Below, one piece after another: positions 35,136 to 43,092 of a stretch of DNA of 64,000 nucleotides. This stretch comes from Bacteroidota bacterium. Its GTDB lineage: Bacteria > Bacteroidota > Bacteroidia > Bacteroidales > Lentimicrobiaceae. Within the stretch, counting starts at the first letter, position 1. Every line of letters begins with the position of its first letter. The position numbers and the translations under genes were made by a program. The notes beneath the pieces are model-generated. The model was not told the DNA's origin. It ran no database searches and saw nothing but the letters and a program-made list of their open reading frames with translations. The stretch lies in the NCBI GenBank assembly GCA_023441805.1, contig JAEZNO010000003.1, positions 46,098 to 110,097 on the forward strand, given 5' to 3'.

Positions 35136-35537
35136 TTATTGTATCTCAATCTGTTTCCGTACTATGGCATCTTCACGTCTTGGAAGAGTGATCTTCAGGA
35201 TGCCATTCTGGTAGTCGGCATTAATCTTATCGGTGTCGACACTCTTAGGAAGTATGAAGCTCTTGCTTAATGAGCTTTTTGTGAATTCTCTGCGAAGATA
35301 CTTTTCATCCTTTACTTCATTTTCTTCCTTCATCTCGGCACTGATTGTCAGAGTTTGCTGCTCAAGATTTACCTTAATGTCTTCTTTTGCAAATCCGGCG
35401 GCAGGCATTTCTATTACAAACGCATTGTCTGTATCATAGATGTTTGCCGGGTAATACTTTGTCATATCATTCATTGAGCTATTGAAAAACTGGTCAAACA
35501 AGCTCACTACCGGTTGGTTAAATCTAATCATATTCAT
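35136..35537 (-). CDS. Small heat shock protein, Hsp20/alpha-crystallin family
   Basis: ATP-independent holdase chaperone. The alpha-crystallin domain spans about 28-125 (VIEMPAAGFAKEDIKVNLEQ, then NGILKITLPRRE) and a short C-terminal tail ends IEIQ, an IxI-like motif used for oligomer contacts. 133 aa is normal. It is preceded by a strong AGGAGG ribosome binding site (35545-35550, 7 bp from ATG), unusual in this window where most genes lack one. A sigma-54-like promoter and paired upstream repeats suggest stress activation through an enhancer-binding protein. Confidence 0.93.
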   Translation of the reverse strand: MNMIRFNQPVVSLFDQFFNSSMNDMTKYYPANIYDTDNAFVIEMPAAGFAKEDIKVNLEQQTLTISAEMKEENEVKDEKYLRREFTKSSLSKSFILPKSVDTDKINADYQNGILKITLPRREDAIVRKQIEIQ

Positions 35538-35587
35538 TGTTGTTCCTCCTGTATATTTTTTGTTTTTTTTGTTTCTGAACTACTATT

Positions 35588-35603
35588 TTCAATTTGTGTG
35601 CCA
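35588..35603 (-). promoter_or_regulatory. Sigma-54-like -24/-12 promoter for hsp20
   Basis: The minus strand reads TGGCAC-N5-TTGAA, a perfect -24 half and a -12 half with one mismatch to TTGCA. The predicted start lies about 40 nt upstream of the ATG, with AGGAGG correctly placed. Direct repeats 35-90 bp further upstream could be the activator sites. Confidence 0.45.
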
Positions 35604-35637
35604 GCACCTTTTTAAGGTATTTATTGATACTAAATCG

Positions 35638-35692
35638 GACAATATGACCGATTTATTAAGAGAAATTACACAATAAACAGACAAAATGACCG
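35638..35692 (-). promoter_or_regulatory. Paired upstream direct repeats, candidate activator sites for hsp20
   Basis: GACAATATGACCG (35638-35650) and GACAAAATGACCG (35680-35692) differ at one base and start 42 bp apart, four helical turns. The first overlaps a perfect 8-bp inverted repeat, TAAATCGG (35631-35638) with CCGATTTA (35648-35655). Position relative to the -24/-12 element suits an enhancer-binding protein. Confidence 0.45.
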
Positions 35693-35773
35693 TTTTTACT
35701 TCAAACAATTAAGCTATTATTTGATTTATACAGGCAGTAAATCCCTATTGACTCATTAACTTACAGCTTATCT

Positions 35774-36865
35774 ATGGTTAGTCAGCACAGAGCTATCCTG
35801 CGAATATTTTCATTTCAGAGAGTCCTGATACCTGTGCTTATAGGTTTTGCTGTAATCGGTTATATGATGGCCTCTGACTTGTCAGGGAGCGATTTAAAGT
35901 CGGTTACTATTGATGCAAAAGCAATTTTTTTCTTCATCCTGGCGATATTGATGGTAGTAGTACGTGATATAGCCTATATATACAGGATAAGATTGCTCAC
36001 AAACTACGCACTTTCGTGGAAGAGAGCTTTCCAGGTGATTTTCCTGTGGGAGTTTTCATCAAGCGTAACCCCGTCAGCTGTTGGTGGATCGGCAATTGCG
36101 ATATTTATCCTTTCAAAGGAAAAACTCGGGACAGGTCGGGCAGCAGCAACGGTCATGATAACTACTCTGCTCGATGAATTATTCTATATTCTACTAGTAC
36201 CTTTAACCATCCTGTTTGCCGGACTTGAGCGACTTTCAGTTGAAGGACAGGATTTCTTTTTTCTGGGGATGAAATTTACAACAATGGGGATTTTCTCACT
36301 TGGTTATTTAATTATTGCGGTCATTACTTTCTTGCTGGCATATGGAGTATTTATCAATCCGGGAGGGCTAAAATGGTTACTTATTCGATTAACCAAATTC
36401 AGAATTTTCAGGAAATTCCATGAAGCTGCCATACAAACAGGCGACCAGATAGTTGAGTCGTCTGCCGAATTCCGTAGTAAGTCAGTTACTTTTTGGCTGC
36501 ATGCTTCATTAGCGACCGCATTCGCATGGATTGCCCGCTTCCTCGTAGTTAATTTTCTCATCTCCGGTTTTACAGGCATTGCCACCCTTGGTGACCATTT
36601 CCTCATCATGGCCCGTCAATTAATGATGTGGGTGATAATGCTGGTAAGTCCAACACCGGGCGGCAGCGGTATTGCCGAGTTCTTCTTCCCAATATTTCTG
36701 CGTGAGTTTATTGCCGGTACAGTCACCGATATCACAATGCTCGTTGCGCTTTCCTGGAGGTTTTTAACCTATTACCCATATTTGATTATTGGTGCCTTAG
36801 TGCTTCCTTTTTGGCTTCGCAGAGTTTACCTCGGCCGTAAACTTATCAGGTTCAGGAAGGACTAA
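35774..36865 (+). CDS. Flippase-like integral membrane protein (LPG synthase TM-domain/UPF0104 family)
   Basis: Polytopic membrane protein with about eight hydrophobic segments and the family features SSVTPSAVGGSAIAIF and VSPTPGGSGIAEFFF. This is the transmembrane domain family of lysylphosphatidylglycerol synthase/MprF (PF03706-type) without a soluble aminoacyltransferase domain, so a lipid-flipping or related role is inferred and the lipid is unknown. It is a single gene, diverging from hsp20 across 236 bp. Confidence 0.82.
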   Translation: MVSQHRAILRIFSFQRVLIPVLIGFAVIGYMMASDLSGSDLKSVTIDAKAIFFFILAILMVVVRDIAYIYRIRLLTNYALSWKRAFQVIFLWEFSSSVTPSAVGGSAIAIFILSKEKLGTGRAAATVMITTLLDELFYILLVPLTILFAGLERLSVEGQDFFFLGMKFTTMGIFSLGYLIIAVITFLLAYGVFINPGGLKWLLIRLTKFRIFRKFHEAAIQTGDQIVESSAEFRSKSVTFWLHASLATAFAWIARFLVVNFLISGFTGIATLGDHFLIMARQLMMWVIMLVSPTPGGSGIAEFFFPIFLREFIAGTVTDITMLVALSWRFLTYYPYLIIGALVLPFWLRRVYLGRKLIRFRKD

Positions 36866-37064
36866 TAGTTACTGTAGATTAAACTATTCCAATTGCCAAG
36901 ACTTAAAAGTTCTTATGTGACGATATATACCTCAGGCTACCATCATTTTAATCTTAAAACTCTTAATGTAATCCACAAAAAGAAAGCTGTTTTTAATCAT
37001 AAGTGAATGTTGGATTTAAGAAGTTTTCAATTGGATTTTTATGTATTGTTTAATTGTCGATTAC

Positions 37065-37108
37065 ACATTAAGTCCACATTAAGTCCACATGAACTACACA
37101 TAAATACA
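37065..37108. repeat. 11-bp tandem repeat array, four units
   Basis: ACATTAAGTCC occurs twice exactly (37065, 37076). Two diverged 11-bp units keeping the ACAT start follow: ACATGAACTAC (37087) and ACATAAATACA (37098). It lies in the 366-bp gap between the flippase-like gene and glnA; apart from this, the next repeat and the glnA terminator I see nothing in that gap. Confidence 0.75.
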
Positions 37109-37135
37109 CAATTTAGTACAGATAATGATTAAAAC

Positions 37136-37157
37136 ATGTGCAATCTATGTGCAATCT
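37136..37157. repeat. Exact 11-bp tandem duplication
   Basis: ATGTGCAATCT occurs twice in direct succession with no mismatch, 28 bp after the preceding 11-bp array and of unrelated sequence. Confidence 0.75.
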
Positions 37158-37174
37158 TTAGTTCACAAATAAGA

Positions 37175-37204
37175 CAAAAAAAGGCTGTCCTTTTGAGACA
37201 GCCT
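37175..37204 (-). terminator. Rho-independent terminator of glutamine synthetase
   Basis: On the minus strand AGGCTGTC pairs perfectly with GACAGCCT around a 7-nt loop, followed by a run of seven T. It begins about 28 bp after the glnA stop codon. Confidence 0.8.
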
Positions 37205-37231
37205 CCACGAGTATTTAGAAACTAATGTGCT

Positions 37232-38734
37232 TTATCCACAATGGAAATATTTATCAACGAGGCTTTGCATCTTCTCCCGGTTACAATGAACCTCATCGCG
37301 AAGCTGTTCATCCTTGTAACTGCGTAATTTGCGGGCAACACCCTCAATTACGCTTGTGGGGAATACATCGTACTGCTGATAAATGGATGCCTGTTTTTCG
37401 AGCATGGCAGCCGATTCATGGCATGAAACAGGCAGTTGTTTCAGTTGAGCCAGTCGCTCTTTATGGTTGTCGTCGAAAATGTTGACATCGACATACCATT
37501 TTTCGGCAAGATCAAGTGCATTATCCATTTCGAGGCCATGGCGGGCGGCAACGGTTAAGCCGGCAAGCAGCAGGTATATATCGGCTGAGCCATCAGGGCA
37601 TCTGAATTCAACGGTTTGCAACTGTGAATGATCGTGATTTACTTTGGTCTCTAACGGGTTAGCGTGATAAATCATATTGTTTTCGCCTGCCCATCCCAGA
37701 GGTACTCTTACCAGAACGCTTCTGTTGCGGTCACCCCAACAAATGTTTGTTGGGGCCTCCTGATGAGGCACAAGGCGGAAATAAGAAGTAGGGTTAGTGT
37801 TGCCAAATGCAGTAAGTGACGGTGCCAGGTCCAGATAACCTGCGATTGCTTTACGTGCAGTACTGCTTAACTTTCCATCGGCAACCATCTGATTTTTGCC
37901 ATCCTTTACAATTCTGGTATGGATATGCAGACCGCTGCCGGCTTTTCCTACGATAATTTTGGGTGCGAAAGTAACGGTTACGCCATATTTATAGGCCAAT
38001 GAGCGTAAAATCCACTTGGCGATTACGAGCTGGTCGGCTGCATCCTCGAGGGTAGTGGGAGTAAACTCTATTTCATTTTGCTCATACAATTTGCCATCCT
38101 GTGTAAAATTTCCAACCTCTGAGTGTCCGTATTTTATGAGACAGCCGGCTTTTGCCATTGCGGTCATTGCCTCGGTACGGAGGAATTCCCATTTAGCAAA
38201 AGGAGATGATTCATGATATCCTTTCTGGTCTACTGCAGGGAAGAGAGTCTCTTCGTCACTGATAATGTAGTACTCAAGCTCACCCATGACTTCGAATGAG
38301 AGGCCGGTACGATCTTTAAGAGCTTTATGAGCCTTACGGAGGATGTACTCAGGTGAACTTTCGAGTGGTAATCCGTCTTTGTTGTAGTATGAGCAGAGTA
38401 TGTCAACTGCAGGAACTTCTGAAAATGGATTAACAAAAGCAGTGCGATAGCGTGGAACTACATACAGGTCGCTTGAGCCTGCCTGAATAAAAGGGAACAA
38501 GCTTGAGCCGTCGCAACGTTCACCGGTAGTCAGGATGCTGTCGAGATGTTCGAGTGAGCTGATAACAAAGTTCAATGCCTTTAAGCGTCCGTCACCGCCT
38601 ACATACCTGAAGTTAACCATTTCGATGTTATGATCAACAATGTACTTAATCAGGTCGGCTTTAGTAAATTCAGCGGCTGGTTTGTTAAGGTATTGTACCA
38701 GCGGATTAGGGTTCATTTCTGAAAAGTTTTTCAT
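37232..38734 (-). CDS. glnA: Glutamine synthetase
   Basis: Condenses ammonia and glutamate to glutamine. The N-terminal beta-grasp region is about 25-110. Catalytic segments seen: VMGELEYYII (metal-binding Glu), GSGLHIHTRI (ATP/metal His), RLVPHQEAPTNICWGDRNRS (substrate Arg region) and VEFRCPDGSAD. 500 aa, a little longer than type I enzymes of 440-470 aa. It is monocistronic with a clear terminator and a -7 element upstream. I see no NtrC-type site near it. Confidence 0.93.
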   Translation of the reverse strand: MKNFSEMNPNPLVQYLNKPAAEFTKADLIKYIVDHNIEMVNFRYVGGDGRLKALNFVISSLEHLDSILTTGERCDGSSLFPFIQAGSSDLYVVPRYRTAFVNPFSEVPAVDILCSYYNKDGLPLESSPEYILRKAHKALKDRTGLSFEVMGELEYYIISDEETLFPAVDQKGYHESSPFAKWEFLRTEAMTAMAKAGCLIKYGHSEVGNFTQDGKLYEQNEIEFTPTTLEDAADQLVIAKWILRSLAYKYGVTVTFAPKIIVGKAGSGLHIHTRIVKDGKNQMVADGKLSSTARKAIAGYLDLAPSLTAFGNTNPTSYFRLVPHQEAPTNICWGDRNRSVLVRVPLGWAGENNMIYHANPLETKVNHDHSQLQTVEFRCPDGSADIYLLLAGLTVAARHGLEMDNALDLAEKWYVDVNIFDDNHKERLAQLKQLPVSCHESAAMLEKQASIYQQYDVFPTSVIEGVARKLRSYKDEQLRDEVHCNREKMQSLVDKYFHCG

Positions 38735-38788
38735 GATTGGTATGCTTTATAAGTATAAATCAGTTTGTCGGTTGTTGCTATAAGCCAT

Positions 38789-38796
38789 CAAAATTA
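38789..38796 (-). promoter_or_regulatory. -7 element (TAATTTTG) before glnA
   Basis: Minus-strand TAATTTTG matches TAnnTTTG, 55 bp upstream of the start. The nearest TTG upstream is at only 14 bp, too close for a standard -33. Confidence 0.4.
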
Positions 38797-38873
38797 GAAA
38801 GTTTTTACTACAATATACCCTCATACGAATTTATAATTCAGTTACTCGGGAAAGCTAAGGAATTTTATTTCAC

Positions 38874-38881
38874 TACCTTTG
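38874..38881 (+). promoter_or_regulatory. -7 element (TACCTTTG) before the TerC-family gene
   Basis: TACCTTTG matches TAnnTTTG, 27 bp before the ATG at 38909. No -33 box recognised. Confidence 0.35.
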
Positions 38882-38908
38882 CTACCTTTATATGCTTAAC
38901 AATACCGT

Positions 38909-39970
38909 ATGTCAGTCGAACTAATTTTTTTCATCGCGTTTTTGGTAATAATTGTCGGGCTACTTCTTTTGGATCTTGGAGTATTTGATAAGGAAAACCA
39001 CATTGTAAGTTTCAAATCGGCGCTATTTTATACGTTTCTGTGGATTGCACTGTCACTTGGTTTCTACGTACTTATTTTATATCATGCCGATTGGATTCAT
39101 CTGGGCCCTGATGGTACCCTTGAGGAACTAAAGGCACTGATAGTACGGTTTGAACATCCGATAAATATCGATGGATTGGACTACCAAAGTGCTTTAAAGG
39201 TTTATGAAAAGAATCTTGCACTTGAATACCTTACGGGATATGTGATTGAGTGGATGCTTTCGCTCGATAACATCTTTGTGATGGTAGTCATCTTTTTTGC
39301 ATTTAAGGTAAATCCTTTATACTATCGAAGGGTTTTGTTTTACGGGATATTAGCAGCGGTAGTCTTCAGGTTCCTGTTTATTTTCACTGCCTCAGCCCTC
39401 ATAACCAAATTTCACTGGATACTCTACATTTTTGGGATTCTGCTGATATTCACCGGTATCAAGATGTTTTTTGAAAAGGGACAGACAAAGATTGATACTA
39501 AGCGACACCCTGCAGTGCGCTTTGCATCGAAATACTTACCTGTTTATCCTGAATTTGTAAGAGAACATTTTTTTGTACGGAAAGCCGGCAAACTAATGAT
39601 TACTCCGCTGTTCATTACACTTATGGTGATTGAATTTTCGGATGTAGTATTTGCAGTTGATTCAATCCCGGCAATATTTGCAGTCACCAAAGATCCATAC
39701 ATAATCTTCTTCTCGAATGTTTTTGCGATACTTGGCTTAAGGTCGATGTTCTTTGTACTGATAAGGGTTATCAATGTATTCAGGTATTTGAAGACAGGGT
39801 TGGCCTTCCTGATGACTTTTATTGGCTTTAAGATGATGTTTAGTGAGTGGCTGAAAGAGATAGGATTTACTACAGCATATTCACTTTACGTGATATTGGT
39901 CATTATGGTCCTGAGTATACTATTGTCACTTATTATACCTGACAAGCGGAAGCAGGAAGCGGAGGGTTAG
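38909..39970 (+). CDS. TerC-family integral membrane protein
   Basis: Eight or nine hydrophobic segments and the family signature EWMLSLDNIFVMVVIF, plus EFSDVVFAVDSIPAIFAVT and RSMFFVL. The paired acidic motifs in helices are thought to handle metal ions; homologues Alx and MeeF-like proteins export manganese or load metals onto secreted enzymes. Despite the family name there are no other tellurite-resistance genes here, so I do not infer tellurium resistance. 353 aa. Monocistronic and followed by two convergent tRNA genes. Confidence 0.88.
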   Translation: MSVELIFFIAFLVIIVGLLLLDLGVFDKENHIVSFKSALFYTFLWIALSLGFYVLILYHADWIHLGPDGTLEELKALIVRFEHPINIDGLDYQSALKVYEKNLALEYLTGYVIEWMLSLDNIFVMVVIFFAFKVNPLYYRRVLFYGILAAVVFRFLFIFTASALITKFHWILYIFGILLIFTGIKMFFEKGQTKIDTKRHPAVRFASKYLPVYPEFVREHFFVRKAGKLMITPLFITLMVIEFSDVVFAVDSIPAIFAVTKDPYIIFFSNVFAILGLRSMFFVLIRVINVFRYLKTGLAFLMTFIGFKMMFSEWLKEIGFTTAYSLYVILVIMVLSILLSLIIPDKRKQEAEG

Positions 39971-40043
39971 AGCCACTCATGGGACTCGAACCCACGACCC
40001 GCGCATTACGAATGCGCTGCTCTACCGACTGAGCTAAAGTGGC
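39971..40043 (-). tRNA. tRNA-Thr (anticodon CGT)
   Basis: On the minus strand the cloverleaf is complete: acceptor GCCACTT with GAGTGGC, D-arm GCTC...GAGC, anticodon stem GCGCA/TGCGC with loop TTCGTAA giving CGT, and T-arm loop GTTCGAG. No CCA is encoded. It lies 1 bp after the TerC stop on the opposite strand, 39 bp from tRNA-Pro. Confidence 0.93.
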
Positions 40044-40082
40044 GTAACAGAAAGGCAGATTCAATGATCTGCCTTTGATTAG

Positions 40083-40156
40083 TCGGGATGACTGGATTCG
40101 AACCAGCGGCCTCTTCGTCCCGAACGAAGCGCGCTACCAGGCTGCGCTACATCCCG
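40083..40156 (-). tRNA. tRNA-Pro (anticodon CGG)
   Basis: Minus-strand cloverleaf: acceptor CGGGATG with CATCCCG, D-arm containing AGCCTGGTAGCGC, anticodon stem CTTCG/CGAAG around TTCGGGA giving CGG, and T-loop GTTCGAA. It is transcribed ahead of tRNA-Thr, probably together. Confidence 0.93.
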
Positions 40157-40287
40157 AGTACTAAAATATTTTCGTCGGCAAATTTAATATTTTTTTTAAT
40201 TGTAACCAGTATAGAAAATTAATGGGGTGTCTTCCCACATCATGAAGGTTTATTACTTGCTAAGGGAAAACCAGAGCTATAGTTGGC

Positions 40288-40368
40288 AGACGGTTGGTAG
40301 ACGGTTGAGAGACGGTTGGGTGAGGGTAGGGGTCAACCAACCCTCATCCAACCGTCTCTCAACCGTCT
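40288..40368. repeat. 11-bp tandem repeat followed by a 29-bp inverted copy (long hairpin)
   Basis: Three tandem 11-bp units lie at 40288-40320: AGACGGTTGGT, then AGACGGTTGAG, then AGACGGTTGGG. Positions 40299-40327 form a 29-bp arm that pairs with 40340-40368 with one mismatch; the loop is 12 nt. It is between tRNA-Pro and the LamG lipoprotein gene (minus strand). No T-run follows either arm, so it is not a classic terminator. The remainder of 40157-40449 shows no gene. Confidence 0.85.
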
Positions 40369-40449
40369 GTAACATACAGATTTGATGAGAAATAAATTTA
40401 TATTTTCATGTGATGTGAAACATGTTCCAACATCAATGTGCAACCTGGT

Positions 40450-41529
40450 TTATTTAGTCAGCGCATATAGAACACTAACCTCCTCCGGCTTGATAGCCCT
40501 GTTGAAGAAATGCATGTCATCATATAAACTCAGATCGGAGAAATGCTCCCAATATACAAAGTTTGGCTCGCCTGAACCTATCGTCAGGGTGCTAACACCA
40601 TCCCATTTAATTTCACCTTCAGTAACAGAGGTTTTCACAACTTCATTATTTACATAAATGGTAGCCAGCGAGTCGGTGATCGATACTGCTATATGTATCC
40701 AGTCGGAAGATGGTGACAACTGCTGGAATGGATTAATCCATACTTCAGTCTTATCGCCGATACCATAGTTCACGAACAGATTTTGCATATTACCGCTGAT
40801 TTCACGCGCCATCCTGAAGCCTGAAGCTCTGTTGTTTTCAGGTTCGGCAGGAGGGGTGGCACTCAATGAGATAATACCTCCTCTGGCCGGATTGGCATTT
40901 ATCTTATACCAGAATGCGACTGCAAATTCCGGTGAATCAAGGAATGCGTCAGCAGGTAAAGTAATATATGATTTATCGGCACCTGCATAAGCATCACCTA
41001 TTTTACCTGTAGCATAAGCCGGAGAACCCACTTTTGTGGCATTGGTTTTTGTGATTTCATCTTTCAGTGTTCCTTCAAACTGCAGGTAATAAACTTCACC
41101 TTCCATTGGAGTATAAGGAGTAGCCGTAACCTTATTAAAAGTACGTGATGCCGACATTGTCTTACCTGTCATGTCTTCTACCTCAACAACAAGTGTATGT
41201 GATCCGTCAGCCAAATCATTCTTCGAATAATTGATGACTGCTCTTCTGTAGTCTTTGAACGAAGAGGTGGTACCGATGACTTCATCGTCAACTTTGAAAG
41301 TCACTGATTTTAATTCAATGTCATCTTCAACAGTAGCGGTAAAATTAACAACCGGATTGTCGGGGAGAACCCTTACAACTTTTCCTGCAATGGGAAAATT
41401 GATTGTTACAGACGGGCTATCAACATCCATCCCCGGTTTTACTTTTTTTATAGGGTCAAGTTCCTGTTCGCAACTGATGGTGAACATTGCGAGCATTGAG
41501 CAAACTATAATGGATTTAAGTATTTTCAT
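40450..41529 (-). CDS. LamG/concanavalin-like domain surface lipoprotein of the SusCD locus
   Basis: Lipoprotein signal with lipobox ISC (Cys20) followed by EQELDP. Residues about 35-130 form an Ig-like/cadherin-like region (VKPGMDVDSPSV...DDIELKSVTF...LADGSHTLVVEVED). Residues about 145-359 form a jelly-roll LamG-like lectin domain (YYLQFEGTLKDE...AFWYKINAN...SLYDDMHFFNRAIKPEEV). It is the last gene of susC-susD-lamG, spaced 19 bp after susD. It probably binds a glycan or other polymer at the outer surface. The ligand is not predictable. Confidence 0.85.
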   Translation of the reverse strand: MKILKSIIVCSMLAMFTISCEQELDPIKKVKPGMDVDSPSVTINFPIAGKVVRVLPDNPVVNFTATVEDDIELKSVTFKVDDEVIGTTSSFKDYRRAVINYSKNDLADGSHTLVVEVEDMTGKTMSASRTFNKVTATPYTPMEGEVYYLQFEGTLKDEITKTNATKVGSPAYATGKIGDAYAGADKSYITLPADAFLDSPEFAVAFWYKINANPARGGIISLSATPPAEPENNRASGFRMAREISGNMQNLFVNYGIGDKTEVWINPFQQLSPSSDWIHIAVSITDSLATIYVNNEVVKTSVTEGEIKWDGVSTLTIGSGEPNFVYWEHFSDLSLYDDMHFFNRAIKPEEVSVLYALTK

Positions 41530-41548
41530 CTTTTTCAGTTTTAAGTAG

Positions 41549-43078
41549 TTATTGTCTCAAACTTGGTATTTGGTCTACTTGTGCCTGTGGATAAGGCAGG
41601 AAGATATCCTCGGATGGATTGAAATTCTTGCCATCGTAACTCAGTTGGTCATACCATTGAAGCCTGATCATATCATAATAACGTTCGCCGGTTTCGAGAG
41701 CTAGTTCGGCAAGTTTTTCATCCATAACCTGCTGGAGATTAACGCCCGACAGTGGATTTAGTCCGGCGCGTGCTCTGACAAGGTTCACAGCCTCGTCGGC
41801 ACTGATAGCTGTGGCAGGGGCACCTTGTACAACAGCCTCGGCATACATTAAGAGAATACCGGCATAGCGAATGAGTGGGTAATTTTTATTAGTCCCGTAA
41901 TCAGTTCTGCCGGGGGTTAACTGGTCAGAAGGAAGATATTGTTTTCCGCTGGCAAAGAGAGCTCTGGCGTAGTCATTAATCACATCGCCCGAACGAGTTG
42001 TGTTTGAGATCCAGCCCGGCAGGTTAGCATAAGCAGGGTCTTCCTGTATTTTGGCTATCCCTTTGGGAGTGAACAGCACACTGGTTTCGAGGCGTACTTC
42101 CTCATCCCGGTCGAGCATGAACTTGATGAATTTCAGACTGGGTTCCCAGAATCCCCATCCATCACCTGCACCGGTTACGGCAGGCGTCCACCCCTGAGGA
42201 CCGAAGAATGCAAATGGATATGCATAATTTTCTCCGCTTCCCTGTCCTAAATCAGAAGACTGAAGCTCCAGGAGGTTTTCGTTGTTCAGTTTGCCTTTGA
42301 TTTTAAAGAGCTCATAAAAATCAGGTTCCAGTGAAAATAGTCCTGAATTTATTATTTGACCGGTGGCATCGCTTACTGCCTCGTAATTTTTCAGCTCAAG
42401 GTTAGCCAATGCTTTCATGGCTAGTGCAGTGTATTTAGTTACTCCTCCAGGAATATCAGTCCGTTGGTTTGGACGCAGATTGGGCAGCATAGGTATTGCC
42501 TCATCCATCCATGTTGAGATTTGTTGCATGATCTCATCTTTTGATGAGAGAGGTGTAATAAGCACTTTCTGAGGATCGGATGTTGGAGGAATCGGTAATG
42601 CTCCCCACACTCTGCTCAACTGAAATAGCCACCATGATTTAATCACTTTAGCTTCAGCTATGTACTGGTCGCCGAGTGTTTGGCTTGCGCCTGCTTTCTG
42701 GTATTCAGCTATTTGCTCCATTGCACTGTTCACTGCATAAAGATTCTGGAAGAAGTTCTGGAACAGTGAGTTATACATCCAATAATCCTTACTGTAGATG
42801 TAATTGTCAGTGTCTTCAAAAGGTTGCTGATCACCTTTGCCACCTGCGTTAACATCATCACCCCGAACTGCTATTAATGGAATGTCCTCCCATTCAATTC
42901 TGTTGAACTCAGAGTAGGTTCCAAGAAGTGGTTTTATCATATCACTTGCAATAGTGTAATCGGTTTGCTGCACTGTGATGATTTTTGCTTCTTCAGGTTT
43001 ATCGAGGTATTTCTCACATCCTGAGGATAGTAGCATGACTGCAGCAATAGTTATATAAGTGAATTTATATGGTTTCAT
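41549..43078 (-). CDS. RagB/SusD family nutrient-uptake outer membrane lipoprotein
   Basis: Extracellular lipoprotein partner of the adjacent SusC. Signal peptide with lipobox SSGC (Cys21), then the SusD N-terminal region and TPR-like helices, and the C-terminal signature PLIRYAGILLMYAEAV followed by LVRARAGLNPL...ELALETGERYYDMIRL. 509 aa is usual. It lies 14 bp after susC. It caps the SusC barrel and delivers substrate; the substrate is unknown because no glycoside hydrolase is nearby. Confidence 0.95.
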   Translation of the reverse strand: MKPYKFTYITIAAVMLLSSGCEKYLDKPEEAKIITVQQTDYTIASDMIKPLLGTYSEFNRIEWEDIPLIAVRGDDVNAGGKGDQQPFEDTDNYIYSKDYWMYNSLFQNFFQNLYAVNSAMEQIAEYQKAGASQTLGDQYIAEAKVIKSWWLFQLSRVWGALPIPPTSDPQKVLITPLSSKDEIMQQISTWMDEAIPMLPNLRPNQRTDIPGGVTKYTALAMKALANLELKNYEAVSDATGQIINSGLFSLEPDFYELFKIKGKLNNENLLELQSSDLGQGSGENYAYPFAFFGPQGWTPAVTGAGDGWGFWEPSLKFIKFMLDRDEEVRLETSVLFTPKGIAKIQEDPAYANLPGWISNTTRSGDVINDYARALFASGKQYLPSDQLTPGRTDYGTNKNYPLIRYAGILLMYAEAVVQGAPATAISADEAVNLVRARAGLNPLSGVNLQQVMDEKLAELALETGERYYDMIRLQWYDQLSYDGKNFNPSEDIFLPYPQAQVDQIPSLRQ

Positions 43079-43092
43079 ATCTTCAACAATAT

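Noticed and set aside
37065..37157. Possible CRISPR array
   Set aside because: Units are only 11 bp, contiguous without spacers, and no cas genes are in the window.
38909..39970. Tellurite resistance determinant
   Set aside because: TerC-family membership alone; no terB, terD, terE or terZ homologue nearby. Metal transport is more likely.
39960..40160. Integration site use of the tRNA genes
   Set aside because: No integrase, no duplicated tRNA 3' end and no island border were seen on either side.
40288..40368. Rho-independent terminator for the LamG lipoprotein or tRNA genes
   Set aside because: The stem is long and strong but no T-run follows on either strand and it continues a tandem repeat, so the repeat origin is the simpler reading.
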